Positions 45,179 to 53,832 of a stretch of DNA of 64,000 nucleotides are shown here, piece after piece. Made by a program: the position numbers and the translations under genes. The notes below the pieces were generated by a model, which saw nothing but the letters and a program-made list of their open reading frames with translations, did no database searches and was not told the origin of the DNA. This DNA is from Bacteroides ilei (lineage in GTDB: Bacteria; Bacteroidota; Bacteroidia; Bacteroidales; Bacteroidaceae): the NCBI RefSeq assembly GCF_900128495.1, contig NZ_LT635801.1, positions 2,039,083 through 2,103,082 on the forward strand. Reading direction: 5' to 3'. Every line of letters starts with the position of its first letter. The stretch's first letter is position 1.

Positions 45179-45777
45179 GGCTGTTGTAATATAATGTTGG
45201 AAGAAAGGGTGGAACTGTCCTGCGGAAGCGGAAGGATATGCAGTCCCAGTCTGATACCCCGGCTTTCCAGACGTTCCCTGCGTTCCGTAGTGCCGGTATA
45301 ATAAATCACGTTGTGTTCCTCACTGATGATGTATCCGTTTGACTTCATGTTGGAACGTATCCTTACCTTTGCCCTGTTGGAAATGACACGGATACCGGTT
45401 ACAGGTTCCAGTCCGAAGACGATACGCCGCCTTTCCCTCTTTACCATCTGGATACGGATACGTGAGGAAATCCTGTGCTTCTCTTCACTGCTGCGTTTCA
45501 GTCCGAGTGCAGCAGCTATGCGTCCGACACTCATCCGGGTAATACCGAGAGCTTTCCCTATCTCAGAGAAGGAACACTCCTGAAAGTGGTTTCTTATATA
45601 GTCGGCACGCTCCATCCATCTGGATTTGGCCATTTTTACAAGTCCAAGTTCACGGGCTTTCAGCTTGACGGTCGATTCGCTCAGATTGAGAACGGCAGCT
45701 GTATAGGCTGTGGTCTCTATCGGATACAGCTCGACAAGAGCGGCCAGCATCCTGTCAGTCCAGTCTGTTTTTTTCAT
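45160..45777 (-). CDS. HTH DNA-binding protein of tra operon
   Basis: A 205-aa protein with two HTH-like units: MLAALVELYPIETTAYTAAVLNLSESTVKLKARELGL, resembling the GcrA/NinH type, and IRNHFQECSFSEIGKALGITRMSVGRIAAALGL. A basic region follows (KHRISSRIRIQMVKRERRRI). It probably regulates the operon or binds element DNA at the transfer origin; neither is shown by the sequence. It starts 3 bp after the DUF3408-like gene. Confidence 0.72.
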   Translation of the reverse strand: MKKTDWTDRMLAALVELYPIETTAYTAAVLNLSESTVKLKARELGLVKMAKSRWMERADYIRNHFQECSFSEIGKALGITRMSVGRIAAALGLKRSSEEKHRISSRIRIQMVKRERRRIVFGLEPVTGIRVISNRAKVRIRSNMKSNGYIISEEHNVIYYTGTTERRERLESRGIRLGLHILPLPQDSSTLSSNIILQQPCSTDR

Positions 45778-45780
45778 ATC

Positions 45781-46179
45781 CTACAGATTATAGCTGTTAA
45801 ACAAAGATTTCTTTTCCCTTCTGTATTCTGCCAGACGTGGCAGGTAGGACTTGAAGAATGCCCTTACAATGGCATTCACCAGGTCAGAGCGGCATCTGCC
45901 ATGTATATCGCAGTCGTCCAATGAATCCGCAAGGTCACGGTCAAGCTTGCAGACAAGCCTTTCAGTCTTATCCGTTCCGAAACCGTCCGATTGCAGATAA
46001 TCCATGAAGTCATCCCAGCATCCTGTATCCGAAAGGGAAACAGCAGTATCCTTTTTCAGTGTTTCATTATTATTTTCTTTTTGCTCAACCTGCGTTCCTG
46101 CGGTATCTTCCGTCAATATAAGTTCTGAATCATTGATACCTCTTGTCAGGTCATCTATTTCCGGTATATCCTTACTCAT
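45781..46179 (-). CDS. DUF3408-like protein (partition/tra operon second gene)
   Basis: A 132-aa protein with an acidic, disordered N-terminal half and a C-terminal ribbon-helix-helix-like unit (KTERLVCKLDRDLADSLDDC...RSDLVNAIVRAFFKSYLPRLAEYRREKK). Proteins of this class follow ParA in Bacteroidales tra operons. It could be the ParB-like partner or a regulator. It lies 27 bp after parA. Confidence 0.7.
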   Translation of the reverse strand: MSKDIPEIDDLTRGINDSELILTEDTAGTQVEQKENNNETLKKDTAVSLSDTGCWDDFMDYLQSDGFGTDKTERLVCKLDRDLADSLDDCDIHGRCRSDLVNAIVRAFFKSYLPRLAEYRREKKSLFNSYNL

Positions 46180-46206
46180 AGTGCTATGGTTATTGAAGTT
46201 TACTGA

Positions 46207-47031
46207 TTATTCTGGTTCTTTATTCTGATTTTCGTTACTGTCCTGTGAAGCTTCATCAGACGGCTGTGCCTTCTTTTTCTTCTTAGGTTTGGGATTCAGA
46301 TTTTCCGTCAGCTGTATGCCTTTGAGTTCTTTTTCCCTTATCGGTTGAAGTGTATCGAAGATACTCTGATAGACCTTGTCAAAGACTGGTGTAACGATAG
46401 TGGCCTGCATATCCAGTGCTGCCATGGTACTGAAACGTTCCATATCCGCACGTTTGGGAATCTTTGCTGTAACATACCCATAGTTGGAGAAGGTATCCCT
46501 TGCATTGTCCCAGATAAGCAGTTCGGAACGCTTGCCGATTCTTCCGTCATTCAAATTGGGAATGATGAAGAGTCTGGCTTTCATCCTTTCACCGACAGCC
46601 TTTTTCAGCCGGTCAACAAACATGAGGAAACTGGCCGTGGACGGAACGGTTACCAGATCATAATGAAATGGAACTATGATGATATCCGAGTTGACGAACA
46701 TGGGTATCAGCCCTTCCGCTTTCAGACTGCCGGGAGAGTCCATAAGCACAACGTCAATTTCAGGATCGTTGTGCAGTTTCTCCATAAGGGAAGTCATCAT
46801 CGCCTTATCGTTTGCTTCGTATGCCCATACCTCGTATGGCATTTCCTGTTCGCCATATTTTCTGATGTCGGCCTTTCGGCACTTCATGATGGAGTGCTGG
46901 AAATCGCAGTCAATCACCACAACCCTTACACCCTTTGTCACCAGATAGTTGGCAAAGGTGACGCAGAGGGTAGTCTTTCCTACACCTCCCTTCTGATTGG
47001 CAAATGTCACTATAACCGGAGTCTGTATCAT
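46207..47031 (-). CDS. ParA family ATPase (first gene of tra operon)
   Basis: A 274-aa P-loop ATPase with the deviant Walker A FANQKGGVGKTTL at residues ~9-21, Walker A' region VVVIDCDFQHS, and Walker B VVLMDSPGS. The C-terminal tail is basic (KPKKKKKAQ). In CTnDOT-type elements this is TraA, implicated in element maintenance and transfer regulation. The open frame extends to a TTG at 47067, but ATG 47031 is preferred as it begins just before the first beta strand. It is transcribed away from the cargo region. Confidence 0.9.
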   Translation of the reverse strand: MIQTPVIVTFANQKGGVGKTTLCVTFANYLVTKGVRVVVIDCDFQHSIMKCRKADIRKYGEQEMPYEVWAYEANDKAMMTSLMEKLHNDPEIDVVLMDSPGSLKAEGLIPMFVNSDIIIVPFHYDLVTVPSTASFLMFVDRLKKAVGERMKARLFIIPNLNDGRIGKRSELLIWDNARDTFSNYGYVTAKIPKRADMERFSTMAALDMQATIVTPVFDKVYQSIFDTLQPIREKELKGIQLTENLNPKPKKKKKAQPSDEASQDSNENQNKEPE

Positions 47032-47055
47032 TTCAAGTTTTGATTGATTTTGTGA

Positions 47056-47063
47056 CAAATGTA
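47056..47063 (-). promoter_or_regulatory. Candidate tra operon promoter (-7 element)
   Basis: Minus-strand TACATTTG matches the Bacteroides -7 consensus TAnnTTTG, about 25 bp ahead of the parA ATG. A TTTC about 21 bp further upstream could serve as the -33 element (consensus TTTG). The same octamer occurs upstream of the accessory operon (23220-23213) and on the plus strand at 47264. Confidence 0.45.
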
Positions 47064-47263
47064 TCAACCAAGGTATTCAGATAAGAAATGCACAACACAT
47101 TTGTGATTTAGGTTGTATAAACCGGAATATGTAGGATGTCAATTATCGGGTTATTATGATTTTTTTAGCTGAAAATGTTACAGTAAAAAGTCTATTGCCT
47201 TAGAAATCTCGTATTGAATTGATATTTATAAAAATATTATAGACAGAAAATCAGGAAATTTTG

Positions 47264-47283
47264 TACATTTGATGTATATACAT
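47264..47283 (+). promoter_or_regulatory. Candidate promoter with palindromic operator
   Basis: TACATTTG (47264-47271, -7 type) is followed at once by the 12-bp palindrome ATGTATATACAT (47272-47283). The palindrome is 19 bp before the start of the hypothetical gene at 47302 and would cover the transcription start. No clear -33 element was seen. Confidence 0.4.
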
Positions 47284-47301
47284 TAAATTTTAAGGATTAG
47301 T

Positions 47302-47745
47302 ATGGAAGAAAAAATATTAGTAGAACCGCTTAGAGACAGATTATATTATGCATGTGATTCCTGTCTTACCTATATCGACAGCAGAACTTTAATAATTAAT
47401 TCTGAAGATATTCCTTTGGGAATGGAAAGTAAACCGGAGCTTATCAATACACACAAGTATTTTATCCTTGAATCCGGAGATTTGGTGCCATGCAATGATC
47501 TCTATAATGAAGAATGCAGACTTTTTAATGCAATCCGTTTTGAACATGATGAAGAAATCAGAAAATATGCAATGGAGTGCGTTGTCAGAGGACTGCTTGA
47601 AGATTATGGCAATGATAAAGAATCTGTTAATGAGGAATTCATTATCACAAAGGCTGTATGTTATATGGATGAAATTGGTCTTCACAACGCTGCCAGATAT
47701 ACAAATGAAATAAAAAACGTTTACCGGAATGAGGTGAAACGCTAA
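47302..47745 (+). CDS. Hypothetical protein
   Basis: A 147-aa cytoplasmic, acidic protein. No family is recognised. It has no signal peptide or membrane helix and looks alpha/beta with a helical C-terminal half (AVCYMDEIGLHNAARYTNEIKNVYRNE). An ATG follows a plausible GGATTAG ribosome-binding stretch. It lies divergently from parA and 18 bp before a GNAT gene, so it probably shares a transcript with it. Confidence 0.65.
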   Translation: MEEKILVEPLRDRLYYACDSCLTYIDSRTLIINSEDIPLGMESKPELINTHKYFILESGDLVPCNDLYNEECRLFNAIRFEHDEEIRKYAMECVVRGLLEDYGNDKESVNEEFIITKAVCYMDEIGLHNAARYTNEIKNVYRNEVKR

Positions 47746-47763
47746 TTAATAATGATATAATTG

Positions 47764-48309
47764 ATGACACCAGTATTAAAATTAACAATAAGTCAAGAAG
47801 AAAATTCAGAATTGCCCGTAATCTGCAAACTGACAGAAGCAGCTTTTGCAGATATGCAGGAAAGCGATCATCAGGAGCATCATTTAGTGGACAAACTGCA
47901 TAAGTCCGATACATATATTCCGGAACTGTCGCTGGTCGCAAAAACGGAAAAAGGAGAGTTAGTAGGATATATTTTGTTGACGAAAGTGGAAATCGTTTCA
48001 GAAAGTGAAGTCCATACATCTTTGGCTGTAGCTCCGCTTGCCGTTCTTCCTAAGTACCAGAACAGAGGCATAGGAGGAATGTTACTTAAAGAAGCACATA
48101 AAAGAGCAGCCGCACTTGGATATGGAACAGCTGTCCTGCTTGGGCATAAAGACTATTATCCACGCTTCGGTTACCGCAAAGCAGCTAACTATGGTGTCAC
48201 GTTTCCGTTTGATGTGCCTTCTGAATATTGTCAGGTTATCGAACTGATACCTGATGCATTGAAAAGCATTAAGGGAATTGTACGTTACCCAGCTGTTTTC
48301 TTTGAATAA
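47764..48309 (+). CDS. GNAT family N-acetyltransferase (YhbS-like)
   Basis: A 181-aa acetyl-CoA-dependent acyltransferase. The GNAT core is clear: VGYILLTKVEI, then the P-loop motif A AVLPKYQNRGIGGMLLKEAHKRAAALGYGTAVLLGH, and DYYPRFGYRKA. This is the YhbS-type arrangement. The substrate is unknown. ATG 47764 is chosen over TTG 47761. It converges with the next GNAT gene across a perfect inverted repeat. Confidence 0.9.
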   Translation: MTPVLKLTISQEENSELPVICKLTEAAFADMQESDHQEHHLVDKLHKSDTYIPELSLVAKTEKGELVGYILLTKVEIVSESEVHTSLAVAPLAVLPKYQNRGIGGMLLKEAHKRAAALGYGTAVLLGHKDYYPRFGYRKAANYGVTFPFDVPSEYCQVIELIPDALKSIKGIVRYPAVFFE

Positions 48310-48313
48310 ATAG

Positions 48314-48371
48314 ATATTGGTTCAGTTTGTACATTCCAAACTTAACAGGGTATACAGAACTGAACCAATAT
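48314..48371. terminator. Perfect 14-bp inverted repeat between convergent genes
   Basis: ATATTGGTTCAGTT (48314-48327) and its exact complement AACTGAACCAATAT (48358-48371) flank a 30-nt loop. It starts 4 bp after the GNAT stop and ends 3 bp before the stop of the convergent GNAT gene. It is likely a two-way terminator. The wide loop also allows an alternative reading as a recombination remnant. Confidence 0.55.
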
Positions 48372-48374
48372 ATT

Positions 48375-48923
48375 TCATCGTACAGCTTTGTTATCCGAAA
48401 AGCAGGAAGCATTTATGCGGTATACCTTATGAGGCATTTCTTCTCCACGATAATGCTTGACAACAGAATCAATCGGTATCATACCATTCCTTATCGCAAC
48501 TTTTTGTGATGCAATATTGTTGTCACGGATTATTGAATACATTGCATCGAAATGCAATGTACTGAATCCATAATCCCGACATGCCGTAGCAGCTTCTATA
48601 GCATATCCCTTGTGCCAATATTTGTAAGCCAAAAGATATCCGACTTCCGGAACCATCATATCGTTGTATTCCTGCATCGTTATTCCGCATTGTCCAATCA
48701 TTTCGCCGCTCTCTTTCAGCACGACAGCCCAAAGGCCAAATCCGAAATCTTTGTAGCGTTGGAGTTGTTTTTGCATCCACACCATAGTTTCTTCATCATT
48801 AAAGGCTCCATTATAGGCGTACATTACTCTTTCATCCTGCAAAATAGAACGAAGAGAATCCATATCGGAAACGTTCATTTCACGCAACAGCAATCTCTTT
48901 GTTTCTAAAATCAGATGTTCCAT
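48375..48923 (-). CDS. GNAT family N-acetyltransferase (RimJ/RimL-like)
   Basis: A 182-aa enzyme of the RimJ/RimL-type GNAT class (LILETKRLLLREMNVSDMDSLRSIL; MIGQCGITMQ; EVGYLLAYKYWHKGYAIEAATACRDYGFSTL; VAIRNGMIPID). It acetylates an unknown amine. ATG 48923 is preferred over TTG 48929. It is the last gene of a minus-strand row that also held the methyltransferase, a split GNAT and a kinase. Confidence 0.88.
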   Translation of the reverse strand: MEHLILETKRLLLREMNVSDMDSLRSILQDERVMYAYNGAFNDEETMVWMQKQLQRYKDFGFGLWAVVLKESGEMIGQCGITMQEYNDMMVPEVGYLLAYKYWHKGYAIEAATACRDYGFSTLHFDAMYSIIRDNNIASQKVAIRNGMIPIDSVVKHYRGEEMPHKVYRINASCFSDNKAVR

Positions 48924-48938
48924 ATACAAACAGTTTCA

Positions 48939-49013
48939 TTATAAATACAATTCTTCAATAAAATGGTTAGGATGCCCCTCCATATTTACCTTGATATATC
49001 CTATTGGAAAAAT
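48939..49013 (-). pseudogene. Remnant of a GNAT gene with internal deletion
   Basis: The minus strand reads FPIGYIKVNMEGHPNHFIEELYL and stop. The first part matches the YPIGYVKVDMEEHH segment of the GNAT at 59124-59552. The second part matches the C-terminal HFIEKL of the same family (found at 49622). The ~110 residues normally between them are missing. It is a decayed paralogue. Confidence 0.6.
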
Positions 49014-49079
49014 GAATAAACGAATCAAAAACATTTAAGATGTTATGCGTCCGGAATGGGAATCAAGGGAACGGCATCC

Positions 49080-49610
49080 CTATTTTGTACTTTCCTTTAT
49101 AACATCCGTATCTATTTGATATACTTCTTCAATAAGAACATAGTTGTAACCTCTCAATATGCATTGCTCCAGATTATACCTGTTGGTTTTAATCATGTCA
49201 TCGGCAACAATGTCCGTAGACAACCTTTTCTCTATCACACTTCCGTATTTTACAATGTCCGCAAAGTGCTGTCTTATATACTCTTCGCTGAATATCAGAT
49301 AAATATATTTTATATCCCGCATATAATCATCCGCAAAGTCTTTTTCCCATCCGAATGGTATATAGCATCCTTCCACTATAAGGTTCTGTCTGTTTTCAAT
49401 GCAGGTCTTTATGATTTCCCGCACAACAGGCCACAGAAAATCTGTCAAAACTGAATCCGGACTTTCAGGAGACAAATTTGTCTGCCCGCTCCTGATAAGC
49501 CCCATCTTCAGATGGTCTATTGACAGATATGAATATTTGTATTTCTCCGACAGTCTTTGTGCAAGCAAGGTTTTTCCCGTATGCGTGTCACCAGCAATCA
49601 AAATAATCAT
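49080..49610 (-). CDS. P-loop kinase-like protein
   Basis: A 176-aa protein with Walker A LIAGDTHTGKT at residues 4-14. The LSIDHLKMG and LIVEGCYIPFGWEKDF segments are seen in small-molecule kinases of the adenylate/shikimate/zeta-like group. It is presumably a phosphotransferase of unknown substrate. There is no ATP-lid motif that would fix the family. It lies 11 bp downstream of the C-terminal fragment of the split GNAT, so before the IME insertion it probably followed methyltransferase and GNAT in one operon. Confidence 0.7.
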   Translation of the reverse strand: MIILIAGDTHTGKTLLAQRLSEKYKYSYLSIDHLKMGLIRSGQTNLSPESPDSVLTDFLWPVVREIIKTCIENRQNLIVEGCYIPFGWEKDFADDYMRDIKYIYLIFSEEYIRQHFADIVKYGSVIEKRLSTDIVADDMIKTNRYNLEQCILRGYNYVLIEEVYQIDTDVIKESTK

Positions 49611-49621
49611 AACAAATTGGT

Positions 49622-49774
49622 CTACAACTTTTCAATAAAATGAATCGGATATTTATCCCAGTATTCTTTATACATCCAGTTTTCTTCTTTGGTAAAATTC
49701 AGCTGATACAATCGAAATTCAACTAAAAAATTCTTTGGTTGCCACAATTCCTCATACGTGTAGCAGTATTTTAT
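49622..49774 (-). pseudogene. C-terminal fragment of GNAT gene split by the IME
   Basis: The minus strand from 49774 reads IKYCYTYEELWQPKNF, then EFRLYQLNF and ends YPIHFIEKL stop. This is precisely the C-terminal third missing from the GNAT at 59124-59552. Both pieces are in the same frame through the shared ATAAAATA. Joined, they give a 190-aa GNAT of normal length. Upstream of 49774 the frame enters the integrated element. Confidence 0.9.
49767..49774. repeat. IME attachment-site direct repeat, left
   Basis: TATTTTAT (plus strand) is repeated exactly at 59125-59132. One copy is needed to rebuild the GNAT gene, so this octamer is the core shared by the two att sites of the nested element. 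Confidence 0.8.
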
Positions 49775-49933
49775 GATAAAATCCGATATTAAAATAGGAA
49801 TGGATTAGAAATAAGCTATTTATGAGCTTTTCTCAAAGGGTGAGGTAATGACTTGGCAACGGTCGCAAATTCTGCGATTTGCGGTGTATTTCCGTCAAAC
49901 AACTCTTATTCGATGCAAATGTACACAAATAAA

Positions 49934-49973
49934 GCGGACGAAAAGAAGAATATGGCATTTTTCTTTCGTCCGC
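49934..49973 (-). terminator. Terminator of the SIMPL/Ig/TonB operon
   Basis: GCGGACGAAA (49934-49943) pairs with TTTCGTCCGC (49964-49973). On the minus strand it follows the SIMPL stop by 8 bp and is followed by a T-rich tail (CTTTATTTG). It fits a rho-independent terminator. Confidence 0.75.
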
Positions 49974-49980
49974 CTTACAT

Positions 49981-50670
49981 TTAATCTATGATTTCAAAAC
50001 GTACTTGCATGGAATAGCTCTTCTTGATGGTGCGGAAGTTGTCGAATGAGGCAGCATCGGATGACAAGACATTGCTTTGCGCAAACGGGAAAATATTACT
50101 GTTCCTTTCCTCCACAATACGTATCACATCACCCAATTTCTTACCCAATGCCTCTACCAAATAGGTCGCTTTCCTTTGGGCAGCTTTCAATGCCTCAATC
50201 TTTCCCATTTGGTGGTATGCAAACATATCTTTGTTTTCCAGTTCGCCGATGCGCATGGAATTGATACCTTTCGTATCGATGCGCTTGACGATTCCGTTTA
50301 TCTGATTGAAGTCGGTCAATGTAATGTCAAATTTCTTGGAAACCAAGAAGTCCTGCCCTTGTTGCCGCCAATAGTCACCGATTTCTTGCGTGCGAATAGC
50401 ATTTTGTGGAATGTCTGCGTTGGCAAGGGCTTCTCTCAGTCCTTGTTCTATCTCTGATAAAGGTACTTTGGTGCGATATTCTTCGGGTTTCGACTTCCCG
50501 TCAAACTCTTCCTTGAAGTATTCTCGGATTTCAATCAGATAATGAATTTTGTCGGGTACGATTTCTATTTCCGATGTGCCCGTCACTTCAATATAGCGTT
50601 CGTTGGTTTGCGCTTGTAGCGAAAGAACGGCCAGCAAGCAAATTACAGACAAAAAGATTTTATTTTTCAT
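49981..50670 (-). CDS. SIMPL (DUF541) domain periplasmic protein
   Basis: A 229-aa protein with a signal peptide (MKNKIFLSVICLLAVLSLQAQ). The SIMPL domain spans ERYIEVTGTSEIEIVPDKIHYLIEI to IEALKAAQRKATYLVEALGKKLGDVIRI. SIMPL proteins form ring-like assemblies in the periplasm, with roles in envelope and oxidative-stress tolerance in some bacteria. Here the role is unknown. It is the last gene of the IME cargo operon, 6 bp after the Ig-like gene, and is followed by a terminator. Confidence 0.88.
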   Translation of the reverse strand: MKNKIFLSVICLLAVLSLQAQTNERYIEVTGTSEIEIVPDKIHYLIEIREYFKEEFDGKSKPEEYRTKVPLSEIEQGLREALANADIPQNAIRTQEIGDYWRQQGQDFLVSKKFDITLTDFNQINGIVKRIDTKGINSMRIGELENKDMFAYHQMGKIEALKAAQRKATYLVEALGKKLGDVIRIVEERNSNIFPFAQSNVLSSDAASFDNFRTIKKSYSMQVRFEIID

Positions 50671-50676
50671 ATTCTA

Positions 50677-51546
50677 TCATTTTACTTCAAATTCCGTATC
50701 CATATAGATTGCCAATTGTAGGCCTATTTTATATTTTCCTGGCAACAATTTTCCAGACATGAATCGCTTTTTATAGTTCTTATCTGTAATTCGGTTTATG
50801 TCCCATGAGATAGGGATGGTGAACAACATCGCTTCTCCACCTTTTAAACGAGCACAGTTTCTCATATAATCGGCCTCACCACTCCAACCGGAACGGGCAA
50901 ACGGATGCGCCATATACAATTCATCTGTACCTACACTTGGCAAGAAAACGGGTTGAACATCCAGATTCGTATGGTTCTCAAACAGAATGCGAATAGAGTC
51001 ATTAGCTGATGGCAAAACCTTGAAAATAAAAGCCCCGTCCATTTCTGTCTCCTTTACAGGCATGATGTTTCCGTTTGTCAGCTCACAATAAGTGTATATG
51101 TTGGCTAACACATAAAAATTCACTTGATACTTATTCGGCTTTAATGGATATTTGAATTCGGACACGTGAATATATTCGGGTAACGTGTCACCTTTGGATA
51201 AATTCCTGCCTACGCCAGCAAAGCCGAGATTGTCTATAAAGGGGAAACTGACCCATTGTCCATTTTTCCATTGTTTCAGATGATGGTATGCCAGTTCTGC
51301 CGTTGGTCCGTTCACATTGATTACATCAACCACAATTCGTTTTGTCTGCGGTGAATAAACGGGTTGCTGTGTTTTAATTCGATAAGCATCAGCATGGGTG
51401 ATATTAACATCGGAAAGTCGTTGTATACGAATGCGGCTTTCATACTTCTCTATTTCCGATTGCGATAAGGGGAAATCAATGTCTTGGGACTGTAATGGGA
51501 GGAAAGCCAGTAAACTAATAACTGACAGTAATACTTTCATTCTCAT
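50677..51546 (-). CDS. Secreted protein with two Ig-like domains
   Basis: A 289-aa protein with signal peptide MRMKVLLSVISLLAFLPLQS and no lipobox. Two Ig-like domains are visible. The first begins IKTQQPVYSPQTKRIVVDVINVNG and ends PLKPNKYQVNFYVLA. The second holds DSIRILFENHTNLDVQPVFLPSVG and ends LLPGKYKIGLQLAIYMDTEFEVK. The fold and the GKYKI signature match the cluster at 25.9-31.0 kb of the conjugative element. The function is unknown. It lies between a TonB_C/WG protein and SIMPL. Confidence 0.72.
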   Translation of the reverse strand: MRMKVLLSVISLLAFLPLQSQDIDFPLSQSEIEKYESRIRIQRLSDVNITHADAYRIKTQQPVYSPQTKRIVVDVINVNGPTAELAYHHLKQWKNGQWVSFPFIDNLGFAGVGRNLSKGDTLPEYIHVSEFKYPLKPNKYQVNFYVLANIYTYCELTNGNIMPVKETEMDGAFIFKVLPSANDSIRILFENHTNLDVQPVFLPSVGTDELYMAHPFARSGWSGEADYMRNCARLKGGEAMLFTIPISWDINRITDKNYKKRFMSGKLLPGKYKIGLQLAIYMDTEFEVK

Positions 51547-51566
51547 ATTCTCATCTGTTTAGGGTG

Positions 51567-53735
51567 TTATTTCATTATGATTGACAGCCAATCACGGTTT
51601 ATCTTGTCTACTGGAACATCTTTGTGCAATGTTACCCAGCCCCTGCCTTTTACATATTGCTTTTCAGTGAATAAAGGCGGTTGTTTAGAGGCTCTGAAAG
51701 TCTGGGTCAATACGGCTGTCTCAATAAAATGACCTTCAATAAACTCAAAGCGTTTGTAGCTGTAAGATGCAGCCGAGATACGCGATGAAGAAAACACACA
51801 TCTCTTCTCGTTGTTTATTTGTGGATTTTCTATCTGCCTAAAACTTTCATCTTTACAATATTGCCCCTTAGTTTCATCCCACACAAAGCAATCATAATAT
51901 TGTATCATTTGATTGCCATACTGACCAAGATTGACAAGTATATCGTCTTTACCATCAAAACTAACGTCTTGTAAGTTAACCCAAACATCGAGATTGTTGG
52001 CAAATTCAATGTCAGGAGGATATGAGTAGGATATTTCTTGGGAAATTTCTCTTTGCTTACCAAATATAGTGATTTGCAACCCTTTCAAACTCGTACCATT
52101 TCTGATGGCCACATATTTTATCATTTTATCGCCTTTGTGGTCAATAAGTTGCCATTCATCTGATTTCCAAAAAGAATGTTCTCCATCATTAATTGCGTCC
52201 CCGCTTGTTGTGGCTTGTGCTTTTCCGTTTTCAAATGATGTGGCAAATTTGAATTGAGGCTTAATAACCACATTGCCCAATGAATCGGCAAACCCTATCC
52301 ATCCGTCCTCATCCATGATGCGGAAAAGTCCTTCACGGATATAGTCGGGGCCGTTATCGTATTTGTACACATAGAACAATTCTTTGCCCTGATTGTCTAT
52401 ACAAACGATTCGTGCATTTTGTCTGTTCTCATACACAAAACCTATGTGCCGTATGGTATCCGTTTGGCAGAACTTGTATTTGCCGTAGGGTATAATGGTA
52501 TCGCCTTGTTCATTCAAATAGCATATAGGAACGCCGACTTCAAGGTGACTTTCAGCTGTATGCGCTATCAAGTTCCCGTTCCTTTTAAAAAAGATAGGTA
52601 TAGTCCATACGGATTCCCGATATTCCCCCTTCCCATAATAATTGATGGTGGGTGTCCAGCGTGGCATTTTTCTGATGATTTCCAATACTTGGTTGTCCCA
52701 ATCCTGTATGCCGCAACTTCGTAAGACTTTGGCTTCATACACTTCTCCATACGAGTTAATCCGCATCGTATAGATGCCTCTTGCTTGCTGTTTGTCACCC
52801 AATAACGTGGGGTCATACTTTAAATGTCGGGTGATGTAGTTTTGCGCAGACCACGGCTCTCCGTCTTGAAAAGAAGAGACTGCCTCCCATTCTACAAAAC
52901 AGTGTTTCTGCTCTTCTTCCGCGATGCTGTCCGCTTTCACCCTGTTCCGGTAATGTTGTGGCAGGAAAGGCACATAAACCGCATAGTAACATTTCATCCA
53001 CTTGCCGTCCTTGTCCCTGCATGGCAGGCAATGCGGCAACTCTTTTGTCAGCCGGATAACCTCTTTGTCGAACTCTTTATGTCTAGAAGTCAGTATATAA
53101 GTGTTATGTGGAAGCCCTAAAGTGTCGATAGAAAACATGACTACGGAATATCCTGCTTGGTTCTTCTTCAACAGCTCTTCGGGATATACCATTTGGGAAG
53201 TATAATACTTTTCTAAATCGTAATTCCATTTTGCCCAACGGGGTGGTTCAATGGTTGATAAGTCTTTAATTGGACTCCCCGACATATCCAAAACGCCTAT
53301 GTTCCAACCTATCTCCGCACACCAGATGCTGTCCAAACGGTTTTCATTCTGCCGTTGTCCTTGCAGGCTGTTGTCAGTCATGCATCTGACCGGACCAACA
53401 CCAATGGTCAGTGTGTCAGGCAGATACTGAAAAACCAATGTGCTGTCGGTCAGCTCTTGGATAATGTAATTTTTCCTCGATTCAAAGACTTTGATTGTAT
53501 CTCCGCATAAAGAATAAGAATAAAAAGTTTCTTTCCTTTTGCCATCATACAAAAAGACGCTTCTCCACCCTGCATCACGAAATTCCATTTCCATAGCATA
53601 TTGCTTGTTTTGGGGTAATTGCACTTTCCATACTTTGTTTTCCAGCAATGCGGACATATCTGCACATTTATTGTTTTGGGCAGAAAGTCCACCTATTACA
53701 ACCCATGCAAGCCATATGAACAGAAGTTTCTTCAT
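51567..53735 (-). CDS. Secreted protein with two TonB C-terminal-like domains and WG-like repeats
   Basis: A 722-aa protein with signal peptide MKKLLFIWLAWVVIGGLSAQ. A small lipocalin/META-like N-terminal part (LENKVWKVQLPQNKQ) precedes two TonB C-terminal-like modules: YPEELLKKNQAGYSVVMFSIDTLGLPHNTYILTSRHKEFDKEVIRL near 190-240, and RGIYTMRINSYGEVYEAKVLRSCGIQDWDNQVLEIIRKMPRWTP near 310-370. Next come WG-repeat-like units (REGLFRIMDEDGWIGFADSLGNVVIKPQFKFATSFENGKA). The rest is unassigned. It is the first gene of the IME cargo operon. It has no lipobox and no membrane anchor besides the signal. Confidence 0.75.
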   Translation of the reverse strand: MKKLLFIWLAWVVIGGLSAQNNKCADMSALLENKVWKVQLPQNKQYAMEMEFRDAGWRSVFLYDGKRKETFYSYSLCGDTIKVFESRKNYIIQELTDSTLVFQYLPDTLTIGVGPVRCMTDNSLQGQRQNENRLDSIWCAEIGWNIGVLDMSGSPIKDLSTIEPPRWAKWNYDLEKYYTSQMVYPEELLKKNQAGYSVVMFSIDTLGLPHNTYILTSRHKEFDKEVIRLTKELPHCLPCRDKDGKWMKCYYAVYVPFLPQHYRNRVKADSIAEEEQKHCFVEWEAVSSFQDGEPWSAQNYITRHLKYDPTLLGDKQQARGIYTMRINSYGEVYEAKVLRSCGIQDWDNQVLEIIRKMPRWTPTINYYGKGEYRESVWTIPIFFKRNGNLIAHTAESHLEVGVPICYLNEQGDTIIPYGKYKFCQTDTIRHIGFVYENRQNARIVCIDNQGKELFYVYKYDNGPDYIREGLFRIMDEDGWIGFADSLGNVVIKPQFKFATSFENGKAQATTSGDAINDGEHSFWKSDEWQLIDHKGDKMIKYVAIRNGTSLKGLQITIFGKQREISQEISYSYPPDIEFANNLDVWVNLQDVSFDGKDDILVNLGQYGNQMIQYYDCFVWDETKGQYCKDESFRQIENPQINNEKRCVFSSSRISAASYSYKRFEFIEGHFIETAVLTQTFRASKQPPLFTEKQYVKGRGWVTLHKDVPVDKINRDWLSIIMK

Positions 53736-53832
53736 AACCTATCATCTTAATAGCACTCAAAGATAGCGAAAAGGAATAACCTAATCAATTATTAGACTAT
53801 TCCTTCCCAGTTAGGTTTAAACAAATTAACTC

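Noticed and set aside
48327..48509. A 60-codon plus-strand frame after the GNAT gene
   Set aside because: It overlaps the inverted repeat and the 3' end of the convergent GNAT gene and reads as its antisense.
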